From contig OY829539.1 of NCBI GenBank assembly GCA_963691705.1, forward strand, positions 14,200,501 through 14,264,500: DNA of 64,000 bases, in the 5' to 3' direction. How positions within the stretch are numbered: the stretch's first letter is position 1; every line of letters starts with the position of its first letter. The DNA is from Viola odorata. Lineage: Eukaryota; Streptophyta; Magnoliopsida; Malpighiales; Violaceae. The position numbers and the translations under genes were made by a program. Of the stretch, positions 35,796 to 46,615 are shown in pieces. The notes under the pieces are model-generated. The model saw only the letters and a program-made list of their open reading frames with translations. It did no database searches and was not told where the DNA came from.

Positions 35796-37928
35796 TCAGG
35801 AATTTGCCACGGCACTCGAGCCGCCCCATGAGGTGAAACGCTGCGTACCCTCACCACCGCTGCCGTCAGCCCTTTCTCCTTCCAGAACAGACGAGCCATT
35901 CCTACTTTCGCTAACCTCGTTCATAACGGTGGAAATATAGTCAGCAACCTGAGCCGGATCAGAAGATTCACCCTTAAAGCGGGCTGCGAATCCAGAAATA
36001 AAGGCTTCTAAGACTTTCTTTTTCCACCACTCCATTTTCAGCGGTGTCCTAGCAAGCTCCTCGTCTTGAACCAGCATCTCTTCACGGAGAAGGAGATTTC
36101 TCTTCTTTTCCAAAGCTAACTCCGCCTCCAAAACCTCCATTTTTGCTTTCCCGGCGGATCTCTCTCTGTTTAGTTCCTTTTGTGACTCATCATAAAGACG
36201 CGACAACAACCTCACATGGTCCGTCGCTCGGTCAAGCTGCACCTTTTGAGCGCATATCCCGCTAGAAAAATTTCACGACTCGTGATCGTGAATCTCGAAC
36301 AGATAGTTCAGATGGCGGAAGGTATCCAGAGAGTCATTCAGAACAAGCCGATGGCGAGCCTGTGAAGAGAGATGGAAAAAATTTTCTCTCTCTGCGGGAG
36401 CTCATCATTTCCCCTACCAAAGGTGCGGTAAGCTCATCTCTATAAAAAGGATTAGACACCCCGACGGCGCGGAGACCGTCAAAGCAGAATCCTCTCAAGT
36501 TCATACGATATCTCTGGGTCCCATTAGGATCGTGAGAGGAAAGATGGACTGATGGAATCGAAGAAGAACCCTCGGTAATCACGTTCGAGATAGGGATAAA
36601 GAACAACTGTGGAAGGGCCCTAGGCGGAAACTCAGCAACTGGGACCATGGCAGAAGGCGTAACCACTACATCGGGAATGCAATAAGAAATGGGAGAATCA
36701 GGAGCGTTAAGGGAGGAGCTTGCCGACAATGGAACCCTTGCTTCGGTAGAGTGGGCGGTAGTCGACGGCTCAGTAATCTTCACCGCTTGAGAGGTACTTG
36801 CCTTAGACGAAGCGGCGGGTATGAAAGCAGCCGTTGCGCTGGCAGAAGAAACTCCGATAGCCTGTCCGGTCGAACCCGTTCGAAGTTTTTTCCGAAGGGA
36901 GGGAGAAGCATGGCGGAGGTCTGGTTTAACATCCATATCCTCGTCGTCACTATTAGAAACCCTTGTTGAGGGTCGGCTCGAGTCTGTCCTCCCGTGATGA
37001 TCTGGTAGCCAATTCTCGATGAAACGAGAAGCTCGGACGGATCTGCTGAACTTTCGCCCTCCCTAGGCAACCGTCTTAGTCCTTCCCCTTTGAGGCCGAG
37101 CGCTTGGGCAATTAGAATCTTTGGCAGGGGGAGAGGCTGGTAAAGTCTGGAGCGGCGTTATATTTAAAAGAGCGTCAGCATTGTCGGGTGATCGACCGTC
37201 AGCGTCTCCTGCCAGAAAAATGCGTAAGGACAAAGGACAAACGCAAGAGAAAATGTAAGAAAAGACAGACTCACCCATAACGCACTTCTCCAGAGGTTTG
37301 TACAAGGCAAAATCACGGATACGGTAGCAGGAACCCGCGTTAGCCTGTGCTAGCTCAGTCCTGGTCAGTATCGTGGGATTTGTCCAAACGGGGCCTAGGA
37401 GCTCCCGGTTAAAGTTGATGCGCCACAAACGCGACGGTAGCTCGAGGACAAAGAAACTACTTTTCCAGTCAGCCACACCTCTCTCAAAGCCGCGAAACCG
37501 CTGCTAGAATGACTACACGAACGCGTCATCCCACCGAGGAGTGATGTCGATTAAACAGTTATGACAATTCATACTAAAGAATTTGCGAAATAAATTGAGG
37601 GATGGGGAGAAAATGTTCTTCAGTTCGCAAGCGCGAAGGAAAGCATAAACCCCACACCAGGAAGAAGGAGTTATCTGGGCAGGATTAAGATTATACTCCT
37701 GCAGCAGCGCTAGGATTGAATCATGGACCGGAAAGCGAAAACCATAGAGGAACATCTTAAAATAAAGCAGCCTACAGAAACCCCACGCCGGATTATGAAG
37801 CCGCATATCACTATCAGGAACAGAGGGCTCATATCCGGGGGGAAAGTAATACCGTGCTCCTCCAATTCGGCCCTCAGAACCACATCGCATGTAAAGATAC
37901 TGGAGGGTTGTGCGACCTCTGGATCCAT
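35796..37928 (-). pseudogene. Antisense gene 2 of element C (Transposase_28-like, spliced)
   Basis: Opens at ATG 37928 (MDPEVAQPSSIFTCDVVLRA). A frameshift in a C run near 37840 leads into YEPSVPDSDMRLHN, then LYFKMFLYGFRFPVHDSILA and LNPAQITPSSWCGVYAFLRA, the Transposase_28 (PF04195) pattern: short GFRFP, a hydrophobic helix, then PN/PS-W. Stops at about 37513, 37504 and 37063 and a frameshift near 36340 break it. A 66-base GT..AG gap at 37209-37274 joins exons in frame after LEKCVMG. The middle is Ser/Thr/Pro-rich, and the C-terminus (36242-35796) is a coiled coil (RSAGKAKMEVLEAELALEKK). It is a paralogue of antisense gene 1 by domain order and intron position. Confidence 0.75.
37209..37274 (-). 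other. Putative intron of antisense gene 2
   Basis: 66 bases, donor TTATGG/GTGAGTCTG (near-perfect consensus), pyrimidine-rich interior, acceptor TTTTTCTGGCAG. Phase 1, at the same place relative to the EKC motif as intron 1 of antisense gene 1. Confidence 0.7.
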
Positions 37929-38475
37929 GGGTCTCTAGAGAATTTGGCGGGACCTAGTCCTAACCATAGTGAACCAGCAAATAGGGAATCTAAAAGGAGT
38001 AAAGTGGTACCTTGGAAGGGAAGATTTACGGACGACTCGGCGGACGACGGCGGTCGACCAGGAAGTTCGTCTGAGAAGAAGCCGAAGGAAGACGAAAGAG
38101 AAAATTTAGAGCGAGGGCAAAAAAGTGTTGGAAAGAGAAAATGGCTCCTTTTTAAAAGGGTTAAACGCCACCGCATTAATGAAACTACCAACCAGGCTGA
38201 GACGCGTGTAAAAAGAGCTTGGCCACGTGGAACCATATTAAAGGAATCTATGAAGAGAAGTTATTCGTCACGACCCCCCAAAATGACGACAAAGTTGACC
38301 CAGTCAGATAGTTGCGAAACGGCTACCACAGTGAGGCTAAGCCCCCGCGTTAGCTAACACTATATACAAGATCGACATGCTAACGGAAAGACAATGACAA
38401 AGAGACAAACATGGAAAGCAGCACTTTATTCATAAAACGCCAAAAGGCGCATACAGTATACCTAACGCAAAGGTA

Positions 38476-39184
38476 CTAATCCTCATCAGGCCAGTAGATG
38501 CCATAGTGGTAGACCCCATCATCATTCAGGAACGGCATTTTCTCGTTAGCAAAAGGGAAAGGCTTGTCTGCTCCCCTCTCCAGGCCCAACCCTGACGAGC
38601 ATGACTCGTCCATAGAAGAAGACGCTACCGTTCCAACGCTAGCATTAAGGGAGAAAGCTTTTTCCAATGAACAGTCAGGCCAAGGGAAGCGTCTGTTACC
38701 CTCCTGGGAGGCGAAGCCAGAAGGATAGGAAGGCGCGGTGGATGCCTTGGAGTTTTTCTCCTTTCGCTTCTTGCGGCCCCTTCGACGGACGGGAGGCCTC
38801 CACGGTGGCGACGGAGGAGGATGATCTGAGTCCGGCGAAGTCGGGAGGGGTTGGCAGGGAGTCGCGATCTGCGGCACTCAAAAAGTAAAAATCTGCCATT
38901 CGACCTGCAAATGAGCAGTAGAAAAAGATGAAGATGAAGATGAACGGAAAAAGGGAAAGTAACTCCCTTAAATAGCCAAGAAGGCGCTCCGATTCTCTCG
39001 CACGCCCTTGAAAAACAATCAAGACACCTGGGAAAAGTAACCGTAATTGCAGAAGCCGATCCGGCACAGGCATACCCGCTCGTAAATTGCGCCAATCAAA
39101 GGGCACCAAAAAACCGTCCAACCACTGCAGTCCTGAGTCCCGAGGAAGACTCATTTTCAGTTGGGCTCGTAACAAATGCCCCAA
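38476..39184 (-). pseudogene. Antisense gene 3 of element C, unknown product
   Basis: Frames overlap: an upstream part (from about 39152, MSLPRDSGLQWLDGFLVPFD) ends in a pyrimidine-rich run (38950-38900) closing with TTTGCAG, and after it a Pro/Lys-rich part (38877-38476) runs to HYGIYWPDED. This looks like exon - intron - exon with the acceptor near 38905. I cannot fix the donor, and a TGA stands just after the acceptor in the likely frame. A basic stretch (RRRGRKKRKEKN) could be a nuclear signal. I do not recognise a family. It lies in line with antisense genes 1 and 2. Confidence 0.5.
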
Positions 39185-39432
39185 CTAACGCAACTAGGAA
39201 TCAAGCAAGGAAAGGAGGAGATTTAAGAATAATAGAAACAACCATTTATTTTTGGCCAGAGCGGCCTTAACATCTGGATTTACAAATGAAAAAGCAAAAG
39301 AAAAAGAAACAAGAGGAAGCGGACACCGCAGTCAAGCGTTGGAACTGGCATCATCCTCCCCCGGTACGACGGGAACCTCTCTCGGGGCGTCAGCAACAGA
39401 GATTAGTTCAGCAGAGCAAGCCCTCATACCCT

Positions 39433-39714
39433 TTAAGCAACAAACCAGTAGGTCCTTCCTCTGCTGCAGCAGTGAAGTGACCACCTCAATGTGGTAAGTG
39501 GTGGCGGCCAGCTTCGCCAAACTCTCCAAGGGGCTAAAGTCCTCCAAAGACACCCCAGTTGCTTAGACAAAATAGGGGTCAATATCCCCTGCAATTCCAA
39601 GACATCCTCTAAGGTCTTGGTGATCATCCTCTCTAAGAACCCGATGTCGCCATCAGTTAGGTTCTTCAGGGTCAGAGTTTTAGAGATCAGGAAATTTCTG
39701 GTCAGCTCGTCCAT
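39433..39714 (-). pseudogene. Antisense ORF nearest the 3' LTR of C
   Basis: Open for 93 codons from ATG 39714, starting MDELTRNFLISKTLTLKNLT and followed by GFLERMITKTLEDVLELQG. Element B has a clear relative at 53656-53506 (MDYLTRNVLISEALYLKNLT). The first 55 residues are conserved between the two elements; the later residues of the C copy may be out of frame, because an adjoining frame (to about 39332) continues with a similarly helical sequence (LAATTYHIEVVTSLLQQRKD). No known family. Its start is only 200 bases from the 3' LTR, so it would be the first gene transcribed in the antisense direction. Confidence 0.5.
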
Positions 39715-39880
39715 GGCGAAATTTCAAGAGGAAAAAGCAAGAAAGATGGGGAGGGATTTGCACGAAGAAAAACTTCAATTAATAGACTCAGAGGAGCAGC
39801 GGTCAGGGCAATCCCATTCCCAATAAAGAGCCGCTCCGGCATGAAGAGGATCGATAAGCCAAAAAAGGGAGTGTTAGCCC

Positions 39881-39916
39881 TTGGTAAACACTCGGGCTCA
39901 TTTTCAGTTGGGCTTA
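39881..39916 (+). other. Conserved pre-LTR segment of element C
   Basis: The 36 bases before the 3' LTR (from TTGGTAAACACTCGGGCTCA to TTTTCAGTTGGGCTTA) match those before B's 3' LTR (54608-54643) at 34 of 36 positions. There is no long purine run touching the LTR; the nearest is AAAAAAGGGAG at 39860-39870. The segment probably serves plus-strand priming or integration-end recognition. Confidence 0.55.
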
Positions 39917-40493
39917 TGATAACAATATAACTAACAACAAGGGCATTTGTGTCCTATACCCCACCGGGGGGGTAAAGCTACTACCCCCACCGTTGAGATA
40001 GCCTTAAAGCCATCTGCTCCTTTGTAAGGCTGACGCTGCGATGGCCAACATCAGCGAGGGGGTCTCGCGAAACACTCCGTCATGGCCTGGGGCGCTATCC
40101 CATCCCGGGACAAACTCGCTACCTCTTGAGAGGCGTAGGCATTGCCTTACCTAGGTAACGCCTACCCCCATATATATGTCTAACGCCACGATACTACACA
40201 TCCCACCTAACGGGAAGACCTTACCCCCTAACGGGAACGTCAACACTTCACAGTCCCGATCGCGCAGAAGTGCTCCACTTCGCCTATAAATACCTCCCTC
40301 TCCAAGGAGGAAGGTAAGCAGAACTGACTGGCCCAAGCTCTGCCAAATTTGTCACAAATACTAACTTAAGCATCGGAGTGTTTCCGCCGGAGACCCCCTC
40401 CGGGGTCTTGCAGGTACGACGGACCACCGCGGACACCGAACTGGAAAAGGCCCTTTCCCCTTCTACCCTTCGGCAGTAGACAAATTCCTATCA
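39917..40493 (+). repeat. 3' LTR of element C
   Basis: 577 bases, TGATAACAATATAACTAAC to GACAAATTCCTATCA, followed by the target copy CTGCA. It retains the CA end and the CGG of CTTCGGCAG that the 5' copy has lost. Confidence 0.95.
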
Positions 40494-42977
40494 CTGCAAA
40501 TTTCACAAAGCTAAGGGACACTCTACGGAAGTGTGTAGAGAACTTAAGCTGGTGATAGAGTGTCTAGTCGAAGAAGGCTATCTGGGAGAATTCGCCGTCA
40601 AAATACGAGAAGAGGTCAAGAGCAACCCAACAAGTAAAGTAGCTGACAGCCGACCGACACCTTCCTGCGCCCCAGGTAACGACATTGGTCTTGTAGGAAG
40701 GGGTAGGGAAACGCTTACGGTTGATGACGAAGACGTCCCCATCATTAACATCATCGCTGGAGGCACACCTTATCTGGACGAGTCCACACAGCTGACACCC
40801 GTGGCAGGGGACAAGCGAAAGCAAGCGGACGTGTCACTTAAAAGTGAGGCGATAAGCGCCTTGGATCGCATAGTATTATCCTTTTCTGAAGAGGACAAGA
40901 AGGGCGTGGTATATCCACACAACGATGCGTTAGTGGTTATGCCCATTATCGCTAGCCATGGAGTTAGAAGGACTCTTATTGACAGTGGAAGTTCTGTGAA
41001 CCTATTCTCACTGGAAGCTTATAATCTCATGAAGTGTCCTGATAATGAGCTTACGCCTTGCAAAAAACCCATTATCGGAGTAGACGGAGTTCCCATCCCG
41101 GTGACTGGAATAACCACTTTGCCGATATATTTTAAGGAAGATGCCTCCAAGCGGTCAGAGGAGCTTCTATTCTTGGTAGTGGATTTAAATCTGCCTTATA
41201 ACGTCATATTGGGGTGGCCATTCCTCAACCATTTCGGAGCAGCGATATCACAGAAACATCTGAGGTTGAAATATCCTTCCTCGGATGGTGTGGTCTCAAT
41301 CCGGGGTAATCAGAAGTTAGCGACTGAATGCTACCTGCTCATGACTCAGAAGAGTTGCGATAGGTACGTGTGCGTAACAGTGGATCCATATGAACAAAGC
41401 GATGAGAAACACACTCAGCCTGTGGACAAGATGATTCACGTTCCAGTTAACGGGGTCAACGGGGCCATATTCCTGGTTAGCGATAACCTCAGCCCAGAGG
41501 AAAACTTTCAGTTAGCCCAGTTATTGAACAAATGCAAAGGAGAGTTTGCATGGAAACCAGCCGACATGCCCGGTATCTCGCGGGAGGTAAAGGAGCATCG
41601 ACTTAATGTCAAGCCTGACGCAAAACCGATTCAGCAGAAACGACGCGCCTTCTCTACCGAAAAAGCGACAACTGTCGACAAAGATATAGCAAAGCTTCTC
41701 AACGCTGGCTTTATTTGGGAAGTGCAATATCCTACATGGTTGGCTAACCCCGTCCTGGTTCCCAAGCCCAACGGAGAGTGGCGTATGTGCATCGACTTCA
41801 CTGATTTGAACGACGCTTGTCCTAAAGATTGTTACCCACTTCCTCGGATTGATCAGCTAGTTGATCAGGCTACCGGGTATGCTTATTTGAGCTCTCTAGA
41901 CACCAACTCGAGGTACCGCCAAATCCCCATGGCCAATGAGGATGAAGAGAAAACTGCTTTCATCACTCCCAAGGCCACTTATTGCTACACGGCGATGCCT
42001 TTTGGGTTGAAAAATGCTGGAGCCACCTTCCAGCGAATGGCGAATCAAGTCTTCGAAAAACAGATTGGGCAAAACGTAGAGGCGTATGTCGATGACATAC
42101 TAGTCAAAAGTCGAAGCTTCAAAGACCACCTATATGACCTGGCGGAAGTCTTTGAAGTAATGAAGCGATACCAAATAAAGCTGAACCCTCGATAGTGCAT
42201 GTTTGCCTTTGAAACGGGTAAATTTTTGGGTTACGTGGTCAGTCAAAAGGGTATCCAACCCAACCCTTCAAAAATCAAAGCCATCCAAGACATGATATCT
42301 CCTTGAACTGTAAAGGAAATACAGAAGCTAACGGGGTGTGTTATCGCTCTGGGACGGTTTTTTTCTAAGCAATGAGAGAGATGCCTCCCTTTTTTCAAAG
42401 TTATACGCAAGAAAGCCGTCTTCGGATGGTCAACAGAATGCGAAGAGGCGTTTGCAGGCCTGAAGGCCTACCTATCATCTGACTTGGTGTTGACAAGACC
42501 AGAACCTGGCGATATCCTGTATTTATACCTCGGGGTTGCTGACGAAGTGGTCAGTGCGGTCCTTGTGCGAGATGACAATCACACACACCGCCCTGTATAC
42601 TTCGTAAGTCACATCTGGAAAGATGTCGAGCTGAGATATGCCCGTATTGAGAAAATAGCGTTCGCATTGATATAAGCCACGCGGAAAATGGGTCGATATT
42701 TTCAAGCTCATACCGTCATAGTGCTTACGGATCAACCTTTAGAAAGGATATTTTGGAAGCCCGAATCTTCGTGGAGAATGCTGATTTGGGCCATCGAGAT
42801 TGAACAATATGGGTTGCACTACAGATCCCGACCGTCTGTGAAGGCTCAAATTCTGCCGACTTTATCGCGGAATGCACCTTTATGCCAGATCCAATGAGGA
42901 AGTTGACTGGAAAAGAAAAAGAGGAGTTGGACCTTCCCTTCCCTGAAACCTACACCGACCTATTAGTCATCCACGTG
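40494..42977 (+). pseudogene. pol: gag end, protease and RT-RNase H of element B
   Basis: After C, B's frame resumes with the zinc knuckle CKFHKAKGHSTEVCRELK and runs open into protease with RTLIDSGSSVNLFSLEAY and LPYNVILGWPFLNHFGA (Trp where Arg is usual). RT follows with the complete set, including MPFGLKNAGATFQRM and YVDDILVKSRSF. So gag and pol are one frame in B. The first stop is TAG at 42193, then TGA at about 42304 and 42373 and TAA at 42673; a one-base deletion near 42858 shifts the frame in the connection region. The sequence breaks off at about 42977 in RNase H (DLLVIHV) where element D's LTR begins. RT motifs are intact, but the protein cannot be made whole. Confidence 0.92.
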
Positions 42978-43650
42978 TGTTGATACCCGAAATTTGACGC
43001 CATTTTTAATTAATTTTAGCATTTCTGTTATTTAGTTAATTTACTGGCATTTTCAGTGGATTTACAGTCATTAGCATTTTTAAGTGTCTCCTCGCATTTT
43101 AGCATCATCGTTAGCATCGTCAACTTTCGAAATAGCATTTTTAATTTTTCATCGCGTATTTTCATTATTATTTTTAGCCTTACAAATCACATTTTTTATT
43201 ATCCGACAGTCGTTCGCTAGTTTTTTCTTCGTTTTAGGTCATCGCATGAATTTTAGGATTTTTAGTATTTTAGCGCATTTTTAGTATTTTTATTATTTTA
43301 TTATTATTCTCATTCGAGCTTTTATTGGACCCGAGTAAGTTCGCTCGGACAATAGCTTGACTTCAAAATGTTTTCCATCATCTATTTGCTAGCTTTTTTT
43401 CCGCTCGCAACGGTCTACAGCGTTTTGTGTAATTTTCGGCGTAACGTCTTTATTTTTCTGCTAAAACGTTTCACATTTTTGAACGCGAAAATAAACACGT
43501 TAAACGAAAAATTCTTGTCATTCGCTGTAGACAGTTAAACCCGTCATATTTTTCTCTACGCGCTGGTACCTTCGGCTCGAAAAGTCAGAGCGTTTGTTGG
43601 CAGGAACCGGCTCGAGGCCATTTAAATCAGATAAAAGGTCATTTAATCAT

Positions 43651-43696
43651 GGCCATTGATCTGGTCAACTAAGGAAAGTCAACCAGATCAATGGCC
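43651..43696. repeat. Inverted repeat in U3 of LTR D
   Basis: GGCCATTGATCTGG (43651-43664) is the exact complement of CCAGATCAATGGCC (43683-43696) with an 18-base spacer. It stands about 210 bases upstream of the TATA box, as does its counterpart in LTR A. Confidence 0.85.
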
Positions 43697-43906
43697 CTTG
43701 AATTAATGTGCATGATGCACATGAACAGGGCCAAGGGACGTGCAGCGAAGCAAGTCCTCGCCCGAGCCACCTGCTCCCATCGCGTCCTAGCCAGCCCATC
43801 GCTTCCTGTCCCTCCGCCATCATCACGGCTAGCACCCTAGCTCCGCCACCTCGACTCACGGCCTCCACGCGCAGCCCCGCGTCTCCCTCCTCACGCGATC
43901 TTCGGC

Positions 43907-43914
43907 TATAAATA
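43907..43914 (+). promoter_or_regulatory. TATA box of LTR D
   Basis: TTCGGCTATAAATAGCCACC, a strong TATA box inside a small palindrome (GGCTATAAATAGCC). It is about 930 bases into the LTR, as in LTR A. Confidence 0.7.
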
Positions 43915-45997
43915 GCCACCATCCTCCAATGTATTTCGGGCACCAAATTGGCAAGAAAACCTTGCTCTCTCTCCCTCTCTTGATTGATAGCTCATTTAGA
44001 GCATCGATTGTCCAGTTCAAGCTTCGCCGGTGAACTTTCTCTCTCTAGCTCACTTTCAGTTTTTTGGCCATTTTCTTCTTTAAATTCCTTTGGCTCGATT
44101 CCGAGCAAATAAATTGTTAGTTTTTATCCCATTAATTCACATATGTGATGTAGATTAAATACACGTTTTCAATTTTTAAAATCGTTAGCTAGATTGTGTG
44201 AATTAAATGGTTTTCGGTAATTAACGGTTTCGTCATTTTTTCGAAATTAAAATTAGCACGAGTCAAACTAAAAATTGGGGTTTGTACGGTCGGGAAGTCG
44301 TCAAAGAGACGAATATTTTGGTACGAACGATTTTTAAATCGGCCACCTGTTGCCGGAGCTTTGCCGCCGGCAGTACGCCGGCGACCAAGAAAGGTGACGA
44401 TGAACAGTGCCAGGCCAAACGGCACTGTTCACGCGGGAATGGGCTTGGCCCATTCCCATTTAAATTTTTATGGGCCAGGCACTATTCCTGGCCCATTTTC
44501 ATGTCTTTTCATTTTTTCAAGTGGGCCCAGCCCAATTTCAATTCTTTCCGAAACCTCGGATCACGCTTTTTCGTAAAAATAATTCGTATGCTTCGTATGA
44601 TTATTTTTCGTACTATCAACTGTTTAATTTTCTGTACCTATCAACTGTTTAAATTATTCGCACTTTAATTTTTCGCACTTTAATTTTCCGCAATTTACTT
44701 TCGGCAATTTAAATTTAATACCGCCTACATGGTCGGTCGCAAAAATCAACTGTTTAATGTTCCGCACTTTAATTTTCCGCAATTTACTTTCGGCAATTTA
44801 AATTCAATACCGCCTACATGGTCGGTCGCAATATCAATTGTTTTATTTTCTGCAATAGCAACTGCTTTAATTTTTTGCATGCAATCAACTCAGCATTTAA
44901 TTCCGTATGCGTTAAATCCATCATTTCTCGCATGCAATCAACTCAGCATTTAAATTTCGTATGCGTCGCATGCAATCAACTCAGCATTTAAATTTTGTAT
45001 GTGTCCAATCAATCATTTTTCGCATGCAATCAACTCAGCATTTTAATTCCTGTATGCGTAAAATTTATCATTTTTCGCATACAATCAACTGTGATCTAAA
45101 TTTTCACACTCCTAAAAATTGCTTATTTATTTCTCAAGCTATCGCTAACACTCTCATTTTGTAGGTTTTAATTTCAAGCTTCGCTCGAAAGTACGCCTTT
45201 CAATTCCTTTTTATTTATTCAACGCTTTTCGTAAAAATCAATCGTACGCATGATATATAGAATTGCTAGAACTAAAATCAACCCACATGAACAACGTGTT
45301 TAAAGACTTGCTTAAAATGCCATGTTCATATGATTTTAATTCCTCGCTTGTGTTGACTGCATGTACATGGGGACTTTCGATCCCACATCATTTTTTTTTC
45401 ACTTCAAAATCTATCATTTAAATTTGTACTCTGTTAGCAATCCATGATAGGATCACGTAGTAATTAATTTAATCATGCATGGCCCGATGATGAAATAAGA
45501 GGGCGCTCATTCAGTCTTGCGGAAAATTCAGTCCCATCATGTTACGGTCAGGGATAATCGATCGATCTTGATAAACGGTAATCCCCTCTGAAAGATCTTT
45601 CTATTATTCCTGAACGGTCACGATCATAGAAAATACTAAAGTGACGATTCCTCTAAGGGTCCCTTTTTTCAAAACGCATTTTATCAAACACCTTTTTAAA
45701 CACCTCTCTCATCAACCGGTAACCGTTTTCGGATGTGACTCAGGTTCCTAACACCTTCCCGAGACCATAATACAACCCCGAACCTTTGTCTGGGGTCCAG
45801 ACCCCTTTTTTGTGCCTTTAGTTTTTTTACTTATTATATTTCTTATGCCATGACGATTAAGGTTTCCTAAGCCTAGCAACCAAATTAGGGTGGCGACTTC
45901 ATTGCATGCTGCTAGGCGTCCTTTTACGCCGAGCATCTGAAGGTCTCAAATTTCATTGCACACTCGCGAATTAATTTTTTCGTGTGGCGCGACAGTT

Positions 45998-46015
45998 TGA
46001 CGACTTCACTGGGGA
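45998..46015 (+). other. Primer binding site of element D (tRNA-Arg type)
   Basis: TGACGACTTCACTGGGGA matches the complement of a plant tRNA-Arg 3' end at 16 of 18 positions; both differences are transitions. Confidence 0.8.
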
Positions 46016-46201
46016 CTTTAGGGTCGGAGCCGGTTTTATCTTTTTAGAGAGGTGTTTTGTTTGTTTATTTATTTATTTGCTTTGATCAATTGCTGGTCTG
46101 TTCATTTATTTGCTTTATCAATTGTCATATGCATTTCATAGCGCCCTACACCCAGGGGACAATTACCAAATTAGGAGGGTAGTAGTGACGCCCTAGGACA
46201 C

Positions 46202-46615
46202 ATGTCGTGGGTAGTGTTCACCAATCCCAACTCGGATGAACCCCTAAAGCCAGTCGAAAGGTTACACAATTTCGTAAGAAATCGGGAGACTGGACGACAC
46301 TTTAGGGACCTTTTCATGGTATCATCCGGGAACCATTCAAGCCAGTTAGAAACGTCGGAATCAGAGCCCCAGCACGTGCATAATGATTATACCTGTTTGT
46401 CGTGGCTCTATTTGTCTTGTTGGCATAATTTTTTTTGTTATACGAACTGCGGATTTCTTACACGTGTAGGTTACTTTGCATTTAAAATTTTATTTTTGTC
46501 CCACAAGACCCGTTTTGCTCATTCAATATGTCGGCACCTACACTACTTTCACTTGATATTTTCGGGGAACGAAGTTTCAATGATCAGGCACTGCAAAGCG
46601 GAATTACCACGTTAG
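46202..46615 (+). CDS. Conserved leader ORF, element D copy
   Basis: 137 codons from the ATG at 46202, product MSWVVFTNPNSDEPLKPVER and onward. The first 67 residues, to HVHNDYTC, match the leader ORF of element A (9984-10199), after which the two diverge. Only the shared part is likely to be meaningful. The 3' half overlaps the start of the ORF1 remnant in another frame. Function unknown; it lies between the primer site and ORF1, where an upstream ORF could regulate translation or a packaging signal could sit. Confidence 0.5.
   Translation: MSWVVFTNPNSDEPLKPVERLHNFVRNRETGRHFRDLFMVSSGNHSSQLETSESEPQHVHNDYTCLSWLYLSCWHNFFCYTNCGFLTRVGYFAFKILFLSHKTRFAHSICRHLHYFHLIFSGNEVSMIRHCKAELPR

Larger units (their letters stand above)
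25312..40498 (+). mobile_element. Element C: complete Tat-like retrotransposon with antisense cassette
   Basis: LTRs at 25317-25894 and 39917-40493 flank gag-pol in sense and a cluster of antisense genes between integrase and the 3' LTR. The target duplication is CTGAA on the left (25312-25316) and CTGCA on the right (40494-40498), one change. Removing C restores B's gag frame at a Cys codon. By eye the LTRs differ at about 23 of 577 positions, less than B's pair, which agrees with C being the younger insert. All domains are present in order, but gag-pol holds about eight nonsense codons, so the copy is not autonomous now. Antisense extra ORFs downstream of integrase are known for Tat elements such as Grande and Retand. 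Confidence 0.93.
42978..45994 (+). repeat. 5' LTR of element D
   Basis: 3017 bases, from TGTTGATACCCGAAATTTGA to GTGTGGCGCGACA. TATAAATA at 43907-43914. Contains a 14-base perfect inverted repeat (43651-43696) and tandem CGCATGCAATCAACTCAGC units at 44870-45090. Related to LTR A over its whole length. Confidence 0.93.

Noticed and set aside
43084..43284. Short plus-strand frame inside LTR D
   Set aside because: It lies in the U3 of the LTR, has low complexity and is not conserved as a frame in LTR A.
46202..46615. Whole 137-codon frame as a conserved protein
   Set aside because: Only the first 67 residues are shared with element A; the remainder overlaps ORF1 in another frame.
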